Shown here: piece after piece, positions 31,714 to 42,797 of the stretch | How the letters are laid out: every line of letters begins with the position of its first letter | Position numbering within the stretch: position 1 is the first letter of the stretch | NCBI GenBank assembly: GCA_002914845.1 | Contig: JXTC01000004.1 | Span: 897,703 to 961,702 of the forward strand | Direction of reading: 5' to 3' | DNA: 64,000 nt | Origin: Trema orientale | Lineage: Eukaryota > Streptophyta > Magnoliopsida > Rosales > Cannabaceae | The notes under the pieces: generated by a model | Database searches by the model: none | Seen by the model: only the letters and a program-made list of their open reading frames with translations | Told to the model about the DNA's origin: nothing | Position numbers and translations under genes: made by a program

Positions 31714-32372
31714 CGCTGAGTGTAGCTTTAGATAGAATCGGAATGGAATGGGATTGATTCTTGATTGATTGTCTGACTGATGGCTCTTCTCTGGGAATGG
31801 CTTCTCTTTCTCGGCCAAACTACGGAATGGCGGGGGGGGGGGGAAGGTGGGTGCTTTAAGATAGTCGAGACTTGGCTGATGCAATATATTAGGAGTTCAA
31901 ATTTTAACTACCCCTCTTGTCTCGAATATTTACTAAAATCGCCATCGTGATTTTGCGCTGTCATTATTCCACTATCTTTTTAGGACGAGAGAAGGTGAGA
32001 TTGGTAATTTAGTTCAAGAATCCATTAGTTTCGGTTTGTATTGGAATTACTTTCGTGCAACAAAATTGCCAGTAAACATGAATTTGAGCTTGCACTCTCC
32101 AATTATACTGTTTCACATATGTGTTATAATATGATGTATTATACTAGTATAATATGAAACTGTACACTACAGTTTACATTCATTATATTTAACATTCATT
32201 ATATTTCATTCTGCCAGAGTATATTTTAGATTGAATTTCATTTAGTTCTTCAACATATGAGAAAGCAATAAAATTATCAGTCGAGTTTACCATATCTATC
32301 GCAATTTTACATTTAATTTTAACTTCTCATTATAAAGATTTTCTTGTTTTTACATCTATTTATAACGTAGAG

Positions 32373-32990
32373 TGTTGATAGAGGTTTTGTCAACAATGAA
32401 TTTTGAGAATTACGATATGTGACTTGTGTATGAAACGAATTGAAAAGTAAAGTAAGTAAAGAGACACGAATTTTATAGTGCTTCAGCTCCAAAAAAGATG
32501 AGCCTAAGTTCATTATTCTTCGCTATTTTTTGAAGAATTACAATAGTTTCTCTAAGTCTCAATGTAAGAGCAAAGAGAGAATTACAGAGAGTGTATAGTG
32601 AAGTGATTATGAGATGATTGTTAGATGAAAAATAACGAGACTGAGCTCCCTTTATATAGGTGAGAGTGGCTTAATATTTCCCAATTGTGAAAACGGGAAA
32701 GTATATAATCAGAAAATGCAATTTCAGGTAATAATATAAAATTGGGTAATAACTAATTAATAAATTGCTTGATCTCTACTCAGAAGTTTACTTCATTTTT
32801 TTTTTTTTTTTTTGCAAATTACCCCTTTAAAGAAGCTCGATCTAGTTTCATTTTTTTATCAATTCAGGTCGTATGTCATCTACTCGGAGCAGGTCGCATT
32901 TATTGGTTACGCTAATACGTGACCTGGCACATCTACTTCGGTCGTCGACTTTCCTCCTTTAGTGCTGATCAAAAATATAGATTTAAGATC
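32373..32990 (-). mobile_element. Copia-like LTR remnant, probably solo
   Basis: On the minus strand the block has a TATA box (CTATATAAAGGGAGCTC, about 32651-32667) and ends TTGTTGACAAAACCTCTATCAACA, matching the LTR end at window position 71-95. TAGAG flanks the 3' end at 32368-32372 and recurs near 32990, a possible 5-bp duplication, but the 5' terminus there is not a clean TG. No internal region is attached. Confidence 0.5.
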
Positions 32991-33149
32991 GCACATGATA
33001 GAGATTAAATATTAAGTAAGACTTTAAGAACATCGAAATGAGACAAATGAACTCCATACAAAGGAACTATATAAGTAACCATTACACGCGTGTATTTTTC
33101 TCTTTAAATTGCAAAATTGCAAGGTTTCTTTTGTTATTCTTAGTAGCTA

Positions 33150-33332
33150 GAGCAATGCTATGGGCACTAGTGGTGCCCAACACCACAGTGACATGTCTGT
33201 TTGTCACTGGATGATTTAATTAATAAATTGGGTCCTACATGGGCCCTACTTAAATTATAATTATGATTAGCCAGTGACAGACTGACACATCATTGTGGTG
33301 CTGGACACTACTGGTGCCTTATAGTATTATTC
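33150..33332. mobile_element. Mutator-like MITE with 9-bp duplication
   Basis: 183 bp of largely self-complementary sequence. Left end GAGCAATGCTATGGGCACTA, right end complementary to GAATAATACTATAAGGCACC; internal arms CACCACAGTGACATGTCTG and CAGACTGACACATCATTGTGGTG. Exact 9-bp duplication TAGTAGCTA at 33141-33149 and 33333-33341. No coding capacity. Confidence 0.85.
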
Positions 33333-33895
33333 TAGTAGCTAAGGTTCAATCCTAAATCTCCTGGTGTTGTAGACTTTTTGTCGATGTGGACTCTTAATAT
33401 GCTGCCACGTGGTAGAATTCCGATGCTTCATTGTTACTTGTTAGTTGTAAAGGTTGAAGGTGACGAGAAGTCTTGAATATTATGCATACCTTCTGATTGA
33501 ATTTGGACCGCAGTGGTGCTCACTGGGCCACGACGAACAGGAGTAGAGATTGGCCACGTGGCCTTTGATTTCACCACTAGAAGACAAACGCCATTTTGAT
33601 TTTGCAACTAATATTAAGAAAACTACTCACATGAACACGTTCAGTAGTTAACGCCCATGGGAGTGTTGAGAATTTCTAAATTTATTTTTTTCCTTTTTCT
33701 TTCTATAGCTAATTATTGAGAGGGGCCCCGAAAAAAGTCAAATGTAAAAATTAGGCTTGCACGACATTTTTAGACGGCATTTCTAGGGGAAAAAAAATAG
33801 AAAAATAAGGTGGTCTTTATTTTTTGAAAAAATTAGGTGAATGCAACTTTTTTTTCCTCATTAATTAAATCTACCACCATACCACTTTTTTAAAT

Positions 33896-34038
33896 GAATT
33901 CTTGAAGAATTCTTGACGAATTCTTGACGATCTTGACGGATTCTTGACAGATTCTTGACGTTAGTGGTAATCTTGACAGATTCTTGATGGATTCTTGACG
34001 GATTCTTGATGAATTTTTGATAGATTCTTGACTAATTC
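33896..34038. repeat. Minisatellite of an 11-bp unit
   Basis: About ten units of GATTCTTGACG with variants (GATTCTTGACA, GATTCTTGATG, AATTCTTGACG), broken once by TTAGTGGTAA. Not coding in a sustained frame. Confidence 0.85.
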
Positions 34039-34173
34039 CCTCCTAAAAGTGGTAGAATCTAATAATGGTAGTAAATTTAGTTAAACATTTGAAAAAAGTG
34101 GTAGTTGTCTACTTAACCCCTATTTTTTTTAGATATGATACGTATTTTATTAGAAAAAGTCATTTTTTAAAAA

Positions 34174-34345
34174 GGGGATGGCTACGGTAGGGGCGTCCCT
34201 ACGTAGGGTCATGCTTTAATTATCGTTGGATGGGAATCTGTGGGGAATAACGGGAATCTGTGGAGAATCTATTTATATACAGATTCTCATCCAACGGTGA
34301 ATAGACAGGGCCCTACGTAGGGGCGCCCCTACTGTAGACGCACCC
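34174..34345 (+). mobile_element. Mutator-like MITE, copy 1 of an inverted pair
   Basis: 172 bp, left end GGGGATGGCTACGGTAGGGG, right end GTAGACGCACCC. Terminal parts are inverted (GGGGCGTCCCTACGTAGGG versus CCCTACGTAGGGGCGCCCC). Exact 9-bp duplication TTTTAAAAA (34165-34173 and 34346-34354). The same element in the opposite direction is at 34435-34606. Confidence 0.85.
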
Positions 34346-34434
34346 TTTTAAAAAATATTTCAAAAAATACTATTTTCAAAATAGTAACTAGTAACAATAT
34401 TGAGTACTGATAACTTGAACCAAATATATTTATA

Positions 34435-34606
34435 GGGCGCGTCTACAGTAGGGGCGCCCCTACGTAGGGCCCTGTCTATTCACCGTTGGATGGGAATCTG
34501 TATATAAATAGATTCTCCACAGATTTCCGTTATTCCCCACAGATTCCCATCTAACGATAATTAAGGCATGACCCTACGTAGGGACGCCCCTACCGTAGCC
34601 ATCCCC
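34435..34606 (-). mobile_element. Mutator-like MITE, copy 2 of an inverted pair
   Basis: 172 bp, the reverse complement of the element at 34174-34345 with few differences. Its own 9-bp duplication ATATTTATA (34426-34434 and 34607-34615) differs from that of copy 1, so this was an independent insertion 89 bp away. Confidence 0.85.
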
Positions 34607-35073
34607 ATATTTATAACTGGTATATAATTGGTCATTGATAATCAGTTTTCAAAAATTAGTAACTCATAATAATTTTAAAAATAGAAAAATTTTTAAAAGG
34701 TAATATTTTTCTAATAAAAACCATACGAGAATTAAAAAAAAAAAACCGACCTCCGTATTTTTGTAATTCTTTTTAGTTTTTACAGGTAAAAGTGTTAGAA
34801 ACCCTCAAATTGGACCATTTTTGGACGGGGATTGAACAAAAATACCCCACTTTTGAGGGTATGGTTTAGTGGATATCTCTTTTCGATTTTATTAATAAAT
34901 ATATCATTTTCTTAATATTAATGATTTGTACTTATCATTATACCCTCTCTCTAATCGATTATACTTTTCCCATTTTTACAGTACTCAAACCGCAAGACGA
35001 GCCTGAAAATATCTCTAAAGAGAAGGCTCGCTTGGCTATCATTCAGGTCCCTTTACAATATCTCTTTCTTTTA

Positions 35074-35076
<3 letters not shown>

Positions 35077-35104
<28 letters not shown>
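35077..35104. repeat. (TA)n microsatellite
   Basis: About 14 TA units directly abutting the left end of family A copy 2. Confidence 0.95.
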
Positions 35105-35350
35105 GCGCACCAATCCAGTAGGTATCTTTTTTTTTTTTTAATTTATACATAATTATCGTTTTGACCAATGAAAATTTATCATGCATATTTTTTCAAAGTA
35201 AAAAGTAAGAGAGAGAAATAACAATAACGATGCACGTCTTTTCATACACCCTATTATAACCGTTGGATCATCATTAGATGATGATTTAAAGGCTAAAAAA
35301 AAAATATCTAGACATAGGTAAAAAAAAAATACCTATTGGATTGGTGCCCC
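35104..35350. mobile_element. MITE, (TA)n-bounded family A, copy 2
   Basis: Left GCACCAATCCAGTAGGTA plus T tract, right A tract plus TACCTATTGGATTGGTGCC; core with GATGCACGTCTTTTCAT as in copy 1. Flanked on both sides by (TA)n. Confidence 0.8.
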
Positions 35351-35520
35351 ATATATATATTTGGCCAATGAAAATTTATCATACAAATTTTTTTATATTA
35401 AAAAGTAATAGAGAGAAAAAATATTAATTATGCACGTCTTTTCATGCACCTCATTATAGCTGAATGATGATCTAATGGCTAAAAAAAAATATCTACTAGA
35501 TTGGCAACCATATATATATA
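35351..35520. mobile_element. MITE, (TA)n-bounded family A, copy 3 (truncated left)
   Basis: Follows copy 2 after a short (TA)n tract. It lacks the left terminal part but keeps CCAATGAAAATTTATCAT, GCACGTCTTTTCATGCACC and the right end ATCTACTAGATTGGCAACC, and is followed by another (TA)n tract. Confidence 0.7.
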
Positions 35521-36489
35521 TTTATGTATATTATACAAATGTATGTTGTAAATATTGAGAGTGAGTTTTGGTTGAATTATTGAATGGAAAGGTGAGTAGG
35601 TACTGGAATTCTGTAAGTCGTGTGGAGGAAGAGAAGTACAAGAGTTTGTATGAGTGTGGGTGTCCAGGGATTGGGTAAAATTGGAACAAATAAATTAACT
35701 GATTAAGAGATGGGCATATTTGCACAAAATATTAAATGGGATTTATCGACACTAAGTGTCAAAAAAAGGTATCTGATTTAGTTTCCCGTTTTGGATCCTG
35801 GTTTCAATTGGACCAACTTGTAAGCCCATCCTTGATTTGACAGGACATATATTTGGATTGAAACTCGTCCAGTTCTCTTGCTTAATTTTGGGTTTCTAAC
35901 ACTTATACCTATAAAAACTAAAAAGAATTACAAAAATACGAAAGAGTTTTTTTCCATTTTTTATACGGTTTTAATTAGAAAAATATCACTTTTTAAAAAA
36001 TATTTAGAAAATTATCATTTTTAAAATAATTACTAATTACCGGTTTCTGGAAACTGGTTACTGGAAACTGGTTACCAGTTACATACCAGTTATAAATATC
36101 TTCGATTACTACTAGAAATTAGTTACTATTTTAAAAAATAGTATTTTTATAAATATTTTTTAAAAATGGTATTTTTCTAATAAAAACCGTACCGCTCCGT
36201 GAAAAACACAAAAGCACCGTATTTTTCCAATTCTTTTCAAAAATACCGTATATTTTCTAATTTCTCCCTTAATTTTCTCGATGTAAATCCATATTGAAGA
36301 AAAAGGAATTGGGCCTTTTCTCAAGATGAGCCGCAGTCTACCACAATTCGGCTCACTCATAGTCCATTGTCCTTCGAAGCCGGAGTAAACAAAGATGATA
36401 ATGCTTAAATAACATAACTTTCCATTTCATTTCAAAAAAAAAAGGAAAAACTTCGTCCAAAAAGTTGTCGCTTTAATCACGATACTTAG

Positions 36490-38243
36490 AAACGACATCA
36501 GATGTAAACTCGACTAAATCTAAATTAGTCAGAAAAGAAAAATGTCAGTATTATTATTTCAGAAAAGGGTCTCAACTCAAGCGAAATCAGTGAAGAAAAC
36601 GCCAGCAACCATAAAAAAAGGACAAAGACTCAAAGTTAGACTAGATAAACGACAATAATGTAATGAAACAACAGAGAATCGTCGATTGGAAAAAGGAAGT
36701 GAATTGCGTGAAATGACATTAAGCTAAAGAAACGATAATAACTCAAAAAATGAAGTAAATCGTGTAAACGACGAAACATAACAAGACGAGAACGGCAATG
36801 TTTAAGTGAAGAAAGTCAAAGTAGGAAACGACACATATTAAAGGAAAATTATCACTAAAATATCCTCTATTTTAAAAAAAATGGAAAAAAAGCCTTATGT
36901 TTCTACAAATTCAAAATAAGTACTTTTTATTTAAGAAAAATTGTCAATAAAATACCATATATTTTAAAAAAGTGTGAAAAGCCCTTGTATTATTTAAACT
37001 TCAAAATAAATATTTTCTATTTGAATTATTATATCATTTGTTATATTTGACTAGTCAAAGGTTTTAAACAATTAGTAAAATTAACATTTTACCCCATATT
37101 ATATTATTTTTAAAGCACACACTACACTTAAAAATGAAGGGAGAGAGAGAAGAACAAAAAAAAAAAAACTCTTTTCTCCATAGTTGTAGCACAAATCCAG
37201 GAAAAAAAAGTCTAAAATTTTTAGAAATTTTTGTCACTTTCGAAATTCCAGAAAATTTTAGATTTTTTTTTTGAAATTCCCAAAACTTTTAGATTTTTTT
37301 TTCAAAATTTCCAAAAATTTAAATTTTTTTTTCTGGATTTTGCGCTGCAACTATGGAGGAAATAGTTTTTTCTCTTTTTTATATCACTTTCGAAATTGTC
37401 AAAAATTTTAGAATTTTTTTTTCTTTATTTGGATTTGTGCTACGACTATGGAGGGAAGAGTTTTTTATTTTTTATTTTTTTAAAGAGGGTTTAGACAATA
37501 TGTATTCTCTCTCCCTTCATTTTCAAATATAGTATGTGCCGTAAAATAATATAATAAGGGGTAAAATATTAATTTTACTAATTATTTTGAATGGTCAAAG
37601 GCAACAAATGATATAATAATTCAAATAGAATATTTTTCTTTTAAATTTTTAATAATATGAGGGCTTTTTTCACACTTTTGTTTGACATATGGTATTTTAG
37701 TGATATTTTTCTCTAAATAGAAGGTAGTTATTTTGATTTTTTAAAAATACAAGGTTTTTTTTTTCACACTTTTTTAAAACAGAGCATATCTTAATGATAA
37801 TTTTCCCAGATTAAAATTAGATATAAATACGACAACAACTTGAAAACGTATCAAGTAGACTAAACGACATTAAAATAAGATATCATATCAATTTGAGAAA
37901 CGACATTAACATAATAATGTATAAATAAATTCAAAAAACGCCATAAGTAGTATAAACGAGGAAAACATCACTAAATAAGAATAGTTCTACGAAACGACAC
38001 GATGGAAGAGAGTCGACCGACTAGAAATAGGACATCAAATAGAAATAGAAAAACAACTAAACACCGAAAAGTAATACCAACTATATCAAACGACGTTAAT
38101 GTGAAAAACGACAATAGCTTCATAAACGACTTAACTTGTATAAAGAACAGGAACACTATAGGACGACAACTTTTAAGAAACGACAAAAATAACCAGAATG
38201 GGCATCAATCAGCGTAGGACAAATTACAGCCCCGTAAAACGAC
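36490..38243 (+). repeat. One-strand array of AAACGAC motifs, split by a transposon
   Basis: The exact 7-mer AAACGAC starts at 36490, 36647, 36766, 36826, 37862, 37898, 37992, 38088, 38106, 38124, 38178 and 38237. These are 12 copies, all on the plus strand, in about 0.78 kb once the element at 36843-37806 is set aside; near variants (AAACGAT, AAACGCC, AAACGAG) lie between them. Spacing is irregular, so it is not a simple tandem repeat and it does not encode a sustained protein repeat. It may be a decayed subterminal region of a CACTA-type element. Confidence 0.6.
36843..37806. mobile_element. Mutator-like element with long inverted arms
   Basis: 964 bp. The ends are GGAAAATTATCACTAAAATA and the complement of GGAAAATTATCATTAAGATA. 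Arms of about 300 bp remain complementary, meeting at a GAAGGGAGAGAGAGAAG / CTCTCTCCCTTC pair. The centre repeats a TTTAGATTTTTTTT-like unit. Imperfect 9-bp duplication CATATTAAA / CAGATTAAA (36834-36842 and 37807-37815, one mismatch). No transposase frame. Confidence 0.75.
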
Positions 38244-38477
38244 ATCAATTGGATGACACGACAAAAACTGTACAAACAAAATGAAATAAAGAAGACAACT
38301 AGAAGAAGCACATCAAATCGAGGTTCAAATACTTCACACAATTTACGGCAAGAATAAATAAATTAATCGATTAATACACCACAACAAGTCTACAACCCTT
38401 TAGCATCAAAACATGACATTCAGATGAGACGCGATAATGGCCGGAGAAAAAAAAAGTTCTATAAATGACAACGACGT

Positions 38478-38860
38478 TTTTCTTTTCTTTTTCTTTTTTT
38501 GAACGAATGTTCCTCCAAACTATGAGAGAATATTATTAAAAGACCAAAAAAGAATTACATGAATATGTAGAAAGAAAGTCCTAAATTGTTCATGTTAACC
38601 CAAGTAAAAAAGCAAAATTGGAGCAGAATTCCACTACATCTTAGTTCAATTCCTACAACCCAAATAAGCCACGTATTTGCACACCTATTAGCATCTCAAA
38701 AAACATGAGAAACACGAACTTGCATATTTTTTGACAAAGTTAAAACCAGCTTCTAATCATTATAAACAATCCAAGGAACATTAAAATAAGAAGAATTAAA
38801 CAAATGAATAGCAACTGCAGAATCACTCTCAACCAATATTAATTAAATGAACAAAAATAT
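38478..38860 (-). pseudogene. LINE retrotransposon relic: RNase H-like 3' end
   Basis: On the minus strand one frame from about 38845 reads LILVESDSAVAIHLF, then PWIVYND, then VRVSHVF and DANRCAN. This is the layout of the RNase H-like domain at the end of plant LINE polyproteins (the LESDS and HVxRDxNxxAD motifs). In-frame stops fall after VYND and after SHVF, so it is dead. An A-rich tail (T/C-rich at 38478-38500 on the plus strand) marks the 3' end. The reverse transcriptase is absent; this is a short 5'-truncated copy. Confidence 0.7.
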
Positions 38861-39646
38861 TCCGAGGTAATAACGATTAACGAGATCAACTGAAGAAACG
38901 ATGATAACCAACTGATTGGTTCCATGACCCTCCCCAAATCCCACTTCTAAAATCTGACCCTCTCTTTATTTCTTATGTTTCTTTTTTATTTATTTTTAAA
39001 TTTTTTTATTGACATGGCATTAAAAACCCTAAAATACCCCTATTCAGACACTCGACTGGCCCAGTCAAGCTCGACTAATCGAATAAGTTCGACGGAGATT
39101 TTCGTCGAATCGCAATTTTCAGGCTAGAAAATCGCGATTTTAAGCTTGAAATCACCATTTCTATGCTTGAGTTTAATTCAAATCTTCCAAATATGAAAAA
39201 CCTATACTATAAATATGATTTTAACATGTCCAATCATCAAATTTTAATTTTTTAATAAAAATTTAAGATGATTTTGAAGTTTTTGGTGGAAAGACATGAT
39301 TGAGGATATGAAAATTTCATTTAAGAGAATGTTTCCAAACTAATTTTCACTTTTGGAAGATTATGAAACTAAAAAAATGCTTTTCTAAATGGTCCACTTA
39401 AAAAATTACAGTATTACATTAACTAGAAATAGATGGGACCCGAACTAAGATAAATAGATATGATCCACAAAACTTGAAAAAAGAAAAAAAAAAAAAAAGT
39501 ACGGGGCTAGGCTTAACAAAATTCCAATTACCAAGCGACGGAAAAACTGGGCCTGGCCCATACCACTCAACCAAGGCGTAGTACAAAGGAGAAAGCATCG
39601 AAGAAAGAAATCCAAAAGAGCGTAAAACGCTGAATACATTACTTTT

Positions 39647-40909
39647 TAAGGCTGTTCATCGGTTGGTTTGGACGAGTATTTACTTACCAAACCGATCAGT
39701 TGGTTTTTTTGGTTCATTGGAGGCTGAACCGAAACCTATTAATAGCTGAATTCAAAAGAAAAAATTTGACTGAATTTTGCCTCAGTTTGGTCGGTTTTAG
39801 CCAATATAAAACTGATGAAGGAAAAAAAATGTTTGATTTGAATAATGATACAAGATCAACGTATTTAAATTTAAGAGAAAAAAAAAAGAACGATAGAATT
39901 AATACCATCCAATATTACAAAATGAATCATCGGCCTTCCAACTTACAGATAAGTAGTATAAGCCAAAAAAAAAAAAACAAACAATTAATAACGACAAGCC
40001 CAACAAAAAATCAAATCTCTATACAAGGGGCGTGCTATGGTCAGACGCGCCTGATACGTCTGACCAATCTCAGCCGTCCATCACTGTGGGCCCCACTGTA
40101 AGACCTACGCGGGTCCTACAGTGATGGACAGTTGAGATTGATCAGACGCGTCAGACGTCTGACCATAGCATATCTCCTCTATACAATTACAAAGCAAATG
40201 ACAAGTCAAAAATCCTTATCACAAATAGTACGTATGAGTTTTGAGAAACGTGAAATTAGGAAGAGACAAAACTTGAAATTGATATAGATTGAGATCATGG
40301 TGAGGAGGAAGTCCCGACACTCTAGGTACTTGGTAACTGGTTTGAGAGAGGAGAGATAGAAAAACAGCAACCCGCAATAAGAACGCTGAAATGACTGACG
40401 GTGCATAAAGTGTGGACTGAAGTTTCAGCAATCTTAGCCAGACTTAAAGTTTCAAGTGTCTAGGCATGTGAAGCGTGTTATAGGAGTGTGTATTGGCTTG
40501 ACTAATAAAAAAAGTCATGATGGGAGTGGGGGGTATTAGGAACTAGGTGAACGGGCTACTGGGTTGGGCTTAGGAAGGAAGATGTTAACCTGGGAAGTAA
40601 GAAAAAAGGATAACCAATAGTTTTATGCAGTTTCTTTAATTTAACCAATTCATGTAGTCTTTTTTCTCATTAATAGGCTAATATTTTCAAATACATATAC
40701 ATAAGTTTTTTTTTATAATTAAAATATGTAAATTGTTTGTTCGATCAGTTTGGTTTTTTGTCGATCGGTGTGGACTTAGACATTAAACCGACCAAATTTG
40801 TTCTATTTTCTCTTTTAAGGGTTTTTTTTTCCCTTCCATTTTCGATTTTTTTGGTTACGGTTTGATCGGTTTAGTTTATTGTGCTACTCAATTTTCTTGC
40901 ACATCCATA
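39647..40909. mobile_element. Non-autonomous hAT element
   Basis: 1,263 bp starting TAAGGCTGTTCATCGG and ending CTTGCACATCCATA. Both ends have inverted subterminal CGGTTTGGTC-like repeats. Near-perfect 8-bp duplication TTACTTTT / CTACTTTT (39639-39646 and 40910-40917). Its open frames show no transposase similarity. A smaller element is nested at 40027-40176. Confidence 0.65.
40027..40176. mobile_element. Hairpin MITE with 10-bp duplication, nested in the hAT element
   Basis: 150 bp, nearly fully self-complementary: left arm GTGCTATGGTCAGACGCGCC, right arm CGTCTGACCATAGCATA. Exact 10-bp duplication CTCTATACAA (40017-40026 and 40177-40186). GC-rich arms contrast with the AT-rich host. Duplication size and long arms suggest a Mutator-like origin. 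Confidence 0.85.
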
Positions 40910-41321
40910 CTACTTTTTATACCCTACGGTCTCAATATTTTTGATAGGTGGATTATACTATAACTATTATATTATCAAAGGATAATGCTATATGTACCAA
41001 ATTTTTTACTAAATTTTTAATACCAACGCATGTGGCATGTGAGTTGGCAATATTCAATTGGTGAATATGATTAACTTATTTGTTCTAAATTTTAATACAC
41101 TAATTAAATAGTGCCAAATCAAATGACACATATGTTGATATTAAATATTTGATACAAATTTTAGTACACCTAGTATTATCCATTATCAAAATATGAAAAT
41201 GAATAATAAAAGTGAGACCGATTAAATGTGAAAAAAAAAAAATGCAAAAGAGAATGCATGTAGTATCCTCAAAGAGCAATACCAATATTATAAAGCACAG
41301 TTGCAAATTAACAGGAGACAA

Positions 41322-42105
41322 GTATGAACGGTGATGTGCATTGACAATTCGGAATTGTCATAGCCATATATTTGTTAGGATAATAATTCGTTTTTTTTTT
41401 CTTTTGGACAACTAAATTATTGAGATGCAAATCGAAAAGAAAAGACATTAAGACGTCCTTATATTGGCAATAATTTGACAAAGAAGGCTTTCCATTAGTA
41501 GATGAGGAAATAGATACTATTGATGCATCGCGCAAAACTCAATCAAGAGCCCAGAAGCCCAGCAACAGTTATTCTCAACCTCGTGTGTTTATTGAACCTT
41601 GTTCCTTTTTTGACCGATCCTCCGCCCCAACTGGATCCAATCCTATTGTATCTACAATACCTCATCCTAAGTCGGTCATCCCCACCATAGACAACGAGGT
41701 CGGCCTAACTCGCCAATTTTTGGTCAAGTTGCACAAAGAAATTTCTCTACGTACGCTACTTCGGTGTTTGGGAATCAGTATCACAAGTTTGAAATTTACT
41801 CGGCATAGGAAAAATCAAAACATTTTAACATTTTGGACCTTATTAAAAAATTGGAGTTATAGTACAGGGCATATTAATTTTCTCAAGAATTAAATGGTAG
41901 AGAAGCAATATGAAAAGTGATATGCGTTGGGAATTTGGCATTATCATAAATACATGTTAGGATTATAATTTTTTTGTTTCTTTTGGGCAGGGATTACAAT
42001 CATTGAAATTGACCTTTAAAAGAAAAGCCATTCACACGTCCTTATATTGGCAATAATTCGACAAAAGAAGGCCACTTCACCGTTTCCATTAGTAGAAGAG
42101 AAAAT
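41322..42105. repeat. Direct repeat of about 195 bp flanking 400 bp
   Basis: 41322-41516 and 41909-42105 are diverged direct copies (shared ACGTCCTTATATTGGCAATAAT, then TTCCATTAGTAGA). The 390 bp between has an open plus-strand frame (41585-41893, 102 codons) with no domain I know. This could be a local duplication or the ends of an old element. Confidence 0.55.
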
Positions 42106-42797
42106 ATATAGGCACAATTATTGGTGGGATATTAACAGAACAATATTTCTGCTGAAGATTACAAAACATCATATTTTCTTAATTAGTGGGTTACACAACT
42201 TTGTTATTTGCCAGGATCTGGGCGCTAGCTCTTCACAAAACATCATCAACCCCCGGCCCAAGAAAACAAAAGCATATAGAAATAAACACAAAAAAACTTT
42301 AGTGTACTTGAGACAAAATCATACATAAGAAAACGACGTAGTAGTACTGTAGATGATTTTTGTTCCCGGTGTCTTGCCTTGTCACTATTTTGCTTGCTTT
42401 TTTTTTTTTTTTCTATGCCTCCCCCACATCTATATGCATATTTACTGATCTTGAGTTCACATATAGGTACTCTATACGTGCATTTTCCTAGACCGCAGAG
42501 AAAAATCATCAGACTTTTTTGATAGAAACATTAACGGAAACCCATGTAGTTGATTGAGAAAGGAAAATAACGAAAGACACATGTACGTTTTTGAAAGTGA
42601 AAGGAAACCTAACAGAGAACTGATATATATATATATATATATGTGGACATGATATAGTCCTCGAGATCACTCTCGTTTATGTTTGGTTAACACAAGTCAT
42701 ATTTTAACTAATCTGTATTGGTTAGAATATGACCGATATTAGTTAAAATATGAACGAGGCAGGATTACATATATCTCCTATATGTATATATATATAT

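Larger units (their letters stand above)
34103..36270. repeat. Composite AT-rich inverted repeat hosting several MITEs
   Basis: A diverged AT-rich repeat with TTTTTCTAATAAAAACC and a GTATTTTTGTAATTCTTTTTAG motif occurs at about 34103-34810 and, with inverted and direct parts, at about 35887-36250. The first copy is split by the MITEs at 34174 and 34435. The spacer between the two copies holds family A copies 2 and 3. I could not fix its own ends. Confidence 0.45.

Noticed and set aside
38002-38217. Asn/Lys-rich frame made by the AAACGAC array
   Set aside because: Motif spacing is not a multiple of three, so the frame does not read the repeat regularly; not a protein repeat.
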